The position numbers and the translations under genes are program-made. Shown one piece after another: positions 61,894 to 64,000 of a DNA stretch of 64,000 nt (the stretch's first letter is position 1; each line of letters starts with the position of its first letter). The notes beneath the pieces were generated by a model that saw nothing but the letters and a program-made list of their open reading frames with translations, did no database searches and had not been told where the DNA came from. The DNA is from Osedax fenrisi (Eukaryota > Annelida > Polychaeta > Sabellida > Siboglinidae), in contig OZ025243.1 of NCBI GenBank assembly GCA_964019155.1, forward strand, positions 9,231,865 to 9,295,864, given 5' to 3'.

Positions 61894-64000
61894 AGTGGTG
61901 CCCCACCCCCACCCCTAATGTTAGCACTGAATGCCCACACTGTTCTGTGTATGAAGTATTAAGCGTAACACCGCGATAGTAACGATTGTTTCATCACCGT
62001 CGCCACCTATGGATTAGCGAGGCACTACTTTCCCCTCCCTCCCTCCCGCACGCTAGATGACTTTATTTCAGTATTTACCGTCGATTGTATTGTTGATGCA
62101 GGATGCATCACTTTGAACTTCACATAGAATTGTAGTCACTCATTAGCACTATTATCAGTAGAATTATCACTTATCTCTATCATTATCTCTTTATCATTAT
62201 CTCTCTATATTTATCTCTCTATCTCTCGATATATAAAATGTTTATATCTGCGCATTACATTTTTGCCTCAGATTTGTTTCTGCATATTATTCTGATAATT
62301 TTACTAAATTAATTAAATTAGTAAATAAATTGTTAATATTGAATAGCGTTGTTTTACTTGAGCAATGTTAATGATTTGAAATTGTTTTGATGTTAAATAT
62401 TTAAATTAAATTATATATATATATAATAAATGTTTAAAAAAAATAAATTCTATTAATTAATTGATATTACTTTAAAAATATTAAATATTAAAACATTATA
62501 TTTTTATTTTATTTATTTTCTTAATTATTATTAGTAAATATATTCTTATATTTAAATTATTATAATAATTATTTATATATAGGGTACAACAATATATATA
62601 TATATATATATATATGCTTGTATCAATATTCCAGTATTAATAAGTATTAATTAAGCTATAAGTTGTTGTCTAATTAAAAAAATTAACATATTTAAATTAT
62701 AACCTGGAATCTCAAATTTATTTCATAAATAATATAATTATGTAAATACAATATATATATAAAAAATAATAATTATATATTTAATGTGTGACTAATATTT
62801 AATGAGTAAATAATATTTTGTTGAGTTTATTCAATATATAATTTTATTTTATTTATGAATTGGTAACTATTTAACTAGTACATTCACTATATTAGATATT
62901 AGATATTATTAGTATTAATATGCTAAACTAACCATAATATATTATATATTATCACTAACGATATATAATTAGTATTGTCATCACAATTTTAATTTTCATT
63001 GTCATCAATTCTTTATGTTAATGGACCGTTCATCATGTTCGTTTTAATTTTGTATTAACAAATTTATATTATTAATATAGGCAAAAATATTATTTATTTT
63101 CAAAATATTGTATAATAATATATATCATTCAAAAGTAACTATAAGTAACTCAAATATGCATCATACATATTCACCTGTAAAAAAAACTGTTGTGATATAT
63201 ATGATATATTTAGTATATTTTAATATTTTGATAATATTGTACTAATGGTATTTATTATTACGTTACATAGTAATAGTTATAAATGTTATCTATATAGTAA
63301 ATAAATATCGCAAAAGATATCCACTTTGTAGTGTACCCTCTTTTTATAATTGAATATACACATCATTTTAGAAGCATTTATCTCAATGTTTTCATTATGC
63401 TATTTCTAAAATCCCAGTGTTTGTTCCCTTTGATGAATCATAAATAAATTTGCATAGTATATATCTAATATATAATTGATATAATCTTTTGATACAAGTC
63501 TATTTGATAATGCAATATAATTGTAGATACTTAATGATACAATTAAGTTTCAGAAACAGGCAAACAAATGTTTTATTATTATTTCATTATTATAAATTTA
63601 CTAGATCTACTTGTTATTATCTTATACTTGATATACCTAAATCATAATTGTCTACTAGTAATATAGATATGAATGTTATCTACGTAATAATAAATCATAT
63701 TTTTTTCACAATCTTAAAAACTATGGGTATTCTATCAGACACCTTAATTGCCTATCTTCTACATGTAATGCCAAGCCTCGATATATAGACTAATAGAGAC
63801 AATAGCTAATACATGGTATCGTATGTTAAAACATCATTATCTCTTAATACATAATCGCTATGTGATACACATTTAAGTAGAATTATATTATGACATTAAT
63901 CCAGGTTAACATGGTCAAGCTCAATCACTTGTAGTAGGTTAAACTTAGTATCTGGGAAATAATAAATATCAGTACAAACAATATACAATAATTATAATGA
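61894..64000. other. ZTRAF1 3' flank
   Basis: GC-richer for about 200 bp after the stop, including CCTCCCTCCCTCCCGC, then a TCTA/TCTC-rich tract (62165-62235), (AT)n at 62593-62616 and plain AT-rich DNA to the end. No further gene seen. Confidence 0.5.

Overview
The window is nuclear DNA of an invertebrate animal. It is extremely AT-rich (about 80 percent by eye) and full of (AT)n tracts. It holds four conserved, intron-containing animal genes with canonical GT-AG splice sites, surrounded by many transposon remnants. Intron positions and protein similarity are close to vertebrate orthologues, so the animal is unlikely to be a fast-evolving one, but I cannot name the phylum. The standard genetic code applies: the four genes end in TAA or TGA.

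Layout. 1-1775: 5'-truncated, frame-broken L2-type LINE on the minus strand. 5140-9190 (+): ELMO-domain gene (ELMOD2-like), six exons recovered, first coding exon not found. 9934-26342 (-): complete ten-exon SNX8 (PX-BAR sorting nexin), tail-to-tail with ELMOD. 27928-43308 (+): complete three-exon RNF7/RBX2 (RING subunit of cullin-RING ligases), head-to-head with SNX8 across 1.6 kb that carries a family of perfect hairpins. RNF7 intron 1 (14.6 kb) is a transposon landing pad: a 2.6 kb foldback element, a decayed Helitron helicase, a 4.6 kb TTAA-flanked piggyBac-like element and several MITEs. 43309-49433: intergenic, with a LINE relic, a mariner-like MITE and a GC-rich reading frame broken by five nonsense codons. 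49434-61893 (+): complete six-exon ZTRAF1 (CYHR1; RING plus TRAF-type zinc finger).

The four genes are unrelated housekeeping or trafficking genes: ARL-GTPase GAP activity, endosomal sorting, ubiquitin ligation, and an E3-like zinc-finger protein. They do not form a pathway. The notable biology is in the repeats: a foldback element with iterated CCGTGAAA boxes, a MITE family with 7-bp target duplications, a hAT MITE inside a GC-rich minisatellite, and hairpins in a divergent promoter. A further oddity is that several coding exons sit in GC islands that extend into the flanking introns. No rRNA, tRNA, CRISPR or prokaryotic feature was seen. All exon models come from reading splice sites and comparing with remembered family sequences; no search was run.
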